Shown here one piece after another: positions 5,933 to 6,407 of a stretch of DNA of 6,407 bases. The stretch lies in contig DAOUSM010000056.1 in assembly GCA_030627225.1 (NCBI GenBank), forward strand, positions 1 to 6,407. The letters run 5' to 3'. Below the pieces are notes generated by a model. It was not told the DNA's origin and did no database searches. It worked only from the letters and a program-made list of their open reading frames with translations. A program made the position numbers and the translations under genes. The stretch is from Candidatus Bathyarchaeota archaeon. Lineage in GTDB: Archaea; Thermoproteota; Bathyarchaeia; Bathyarchaeales; Bathycorpusculaceae. Positions within the stretch are counted from its first letter, which is position 1; every line of letters starts with the position of its first letter.

Positions 5933-6345
5933 AAAGGGAACAGTTCTCTTTTTCTTTCTTTAACTTCTCTGTAGATTGCTGTTATTAACATGTTCTCGTT
6001 GCATTTTTGACAAGGTTCAGTTTCCTTGAAGATATAATCGCCACGCTGGAACTCCCTAATGTTTTTGAAGCCGCATTTTCTGCATTCAATGGTGGTTGTT
6101 ATTGACGGAGCTTCGATTCTTAAACGTAACATTCGCTTCCTTGTTTGGAACAGCACGTATGTGGACAGGGCTGCACCTAAAAATCCTATGAGCAATAAGT
6201 ATCCAGCAGTTAATTCTTGGCCGGGGGTGTAATAAGCCTCGATGGCTAGGACGAGGGCTGTCAGGGACAGTGCCAAAGTTATGAATATTATCATCAACAC
6301 GAATGAAGAAATTTTAGTTGTTGCGGATGATGAAGCTTTACCCAT
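5929..6345 (-). CDS. Hypothetical two-helix membrane protein with a C-terminal zinc ribbon
   Basis: This 138-residue protein has no function I can name. It has a short Ser/Thr-rich N-terminus and a first hydrophobic helix (about 14-37). A polar turn with EAYYTPGQE comes next, followed by a second helix (about 46-66). The basic stretch TRKRMLRLR (68-76) suggests that both ends face the cytoplasm. The soluble tail carries two CxxC knuckles, Cys88/Cys91 (CRKCGF) and Cys112/Cys115 (CQKC), about 20 residues apart, which fits one bound zinc. The wording CGFKNIREFQRGDYIFK resembles a conserved archaeal hypothetical family as I remember it. The end is strongly charged (REVKERKREL). The ATG at 6345 was chosen over an in-frame GTG at 6354 because the GAGGTGA site overlaps that GTG. 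The gene follows a probable upstream gene by only 11 nt, so it is likely the second gene of an operon. Its stop codon overlaps that of map. Confidence 0.8.
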   Translation of the reverse strand: MGKASSSATTKISSFVLMIIFITLALSLTALVLAIEAYYTPGQELTAGYLLLIGFLGAALSTYVLFQTRKRMLRLRIEAPSITTTIECRKCGFKNIREFQRGDYIFKETEPCQKCNENMLITAIYREVKERKRELFPF

Positions 6346-6350
6346 TTCAC

Positions 6351-6357
6351 TCACCTC
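6351..6357 (-). promoter_or_regulatory. Ribosome binding site of the zinc-ribbon membrane protein
   Basis: On the minus strand this reads GAGGTGA, five nucleotides before the ATG at 6345. It overlaps the in-frame GTG at 6354, ruling that out as the likely start. Its first G is also the last base of the TAG that ends the preceding reading frame, a tight operon-like join. Confidence 0.75.
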
Positions 6358-6407
6358 TATGGACTAATACCAATTGTGTTGCCTGCTCCAGCAATTATCA
6401 CCTTGTC
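6357..6407 (-). CDS. Probable 3' end of an upstream gene, product unknown
   Basis: The minus strand enters the window with 16 open codons, DKVIIAGAGNTIGISP, ending in TAG at 6359-6357. Of the other two frames, one has an early stop and the other gives Trp-, Asn- and Cys-rich wording. The alternating hydrophobic and glycine-rich pattern (VIIAGAGNTIGI) looks like genuine protein, and the stop sits 11 nt before the next gene's ATG, as in an operon. Sixteen open codons can occur by chance, and I do not recognise the family. Confidence 0.5.
   Translation of the reverse strand, partial: DKVIIAGAGNTIGISP

Noticed and set aside
6346..6354. GTG at 6354 as the start of the zinc-ribbon membrane protein
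   Set aside because: The GTG is part of the GAGGTGA ribosome binding site that serves the ATG at 6345.
1..6407. CRISPR arrays, tRNA genes, insertion sequences, toxin-antitoxin or defence genes
   Set aside because: I read both strands of all non-coding stretches and saw no regularly spaced repeats, tRNA-like folds, terminal inverted repeats or transposase wording, and no defence-family motifs.

Overview
The window looks like ordinary chromosomal DNA from an uncultivated archaeon. All three tRNA-synthetase genes are of the archaeal/eukaryotic type, the methionine aminopeptidase is type II, starts are preceded by AT-rich TATA-like boxes, and several genes have GGAGG-type ribosome binding sites. 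The PheS, PheT and TrpS wording and the moderately AT-rich composition suggest the TACK branch, perhaps Bathyarchaeia. That placement is an impression from protein sequence, not a test. I see no tRNA, rRNA, CRISPR array, insertion sequence or phage gene.

Layout. Positions 1-4009 form a minus-strand block of translation genes: trpS (2885-4009), a 189-nt gap, pheS (1181-2695), and pheT, which overlaps the end of pheS by 13 nt and leaves the window at position 1 after 397 codons. The pheS and pheT products are the alpha and beta chains of one enzyme and are clearly translated as a coupled pair. trpS and pheS each have their own candidate promoter. A 198-nt divergent spacer (4010-4207) separates trpS from a plus-strand flavin reductase-like gene (4208-4768). 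A plus-strand type II methionine aminopeptidase gene (5027-5932) follows. It meets a minus-strand gene for a small two-helix membrane protein with a zinc ribbon (5929-6345) tail to tail, and the two stop codons share one CTAG. The last bases (6357-6407) appear to be the 3' end of another minus-strand gene just upstream of the membrane protein.

The most informative hidden item lies between the flavin reductase and map. Positions 4800-4991 on the minus strand carry two recognisable pieces, one N-terminal and one near the C-terminus, of a metallo-beta-lactamase-fold hydrolase of the UPF0173/YtkL type. They lie in different frames and the whole metal-binding middle is missing. This is a gene remnant produced by internal deletion, and the candidate promoter of map lies in its degraded 5' end.

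Functionally the window is housekeeping: charging of tRNA-Phe and tRNA-Trp, removal of initiator methionine, one flavin-dependent redox protein of unknown substrate, and one membrane protein of unknown role. I found no convincing new multi-gene system. Points worth checking are the hydrolase remnant, the uncertain trpS start, divergent TrpS signature motifs, and an inverted repeat at the predicted pheS transcription start.
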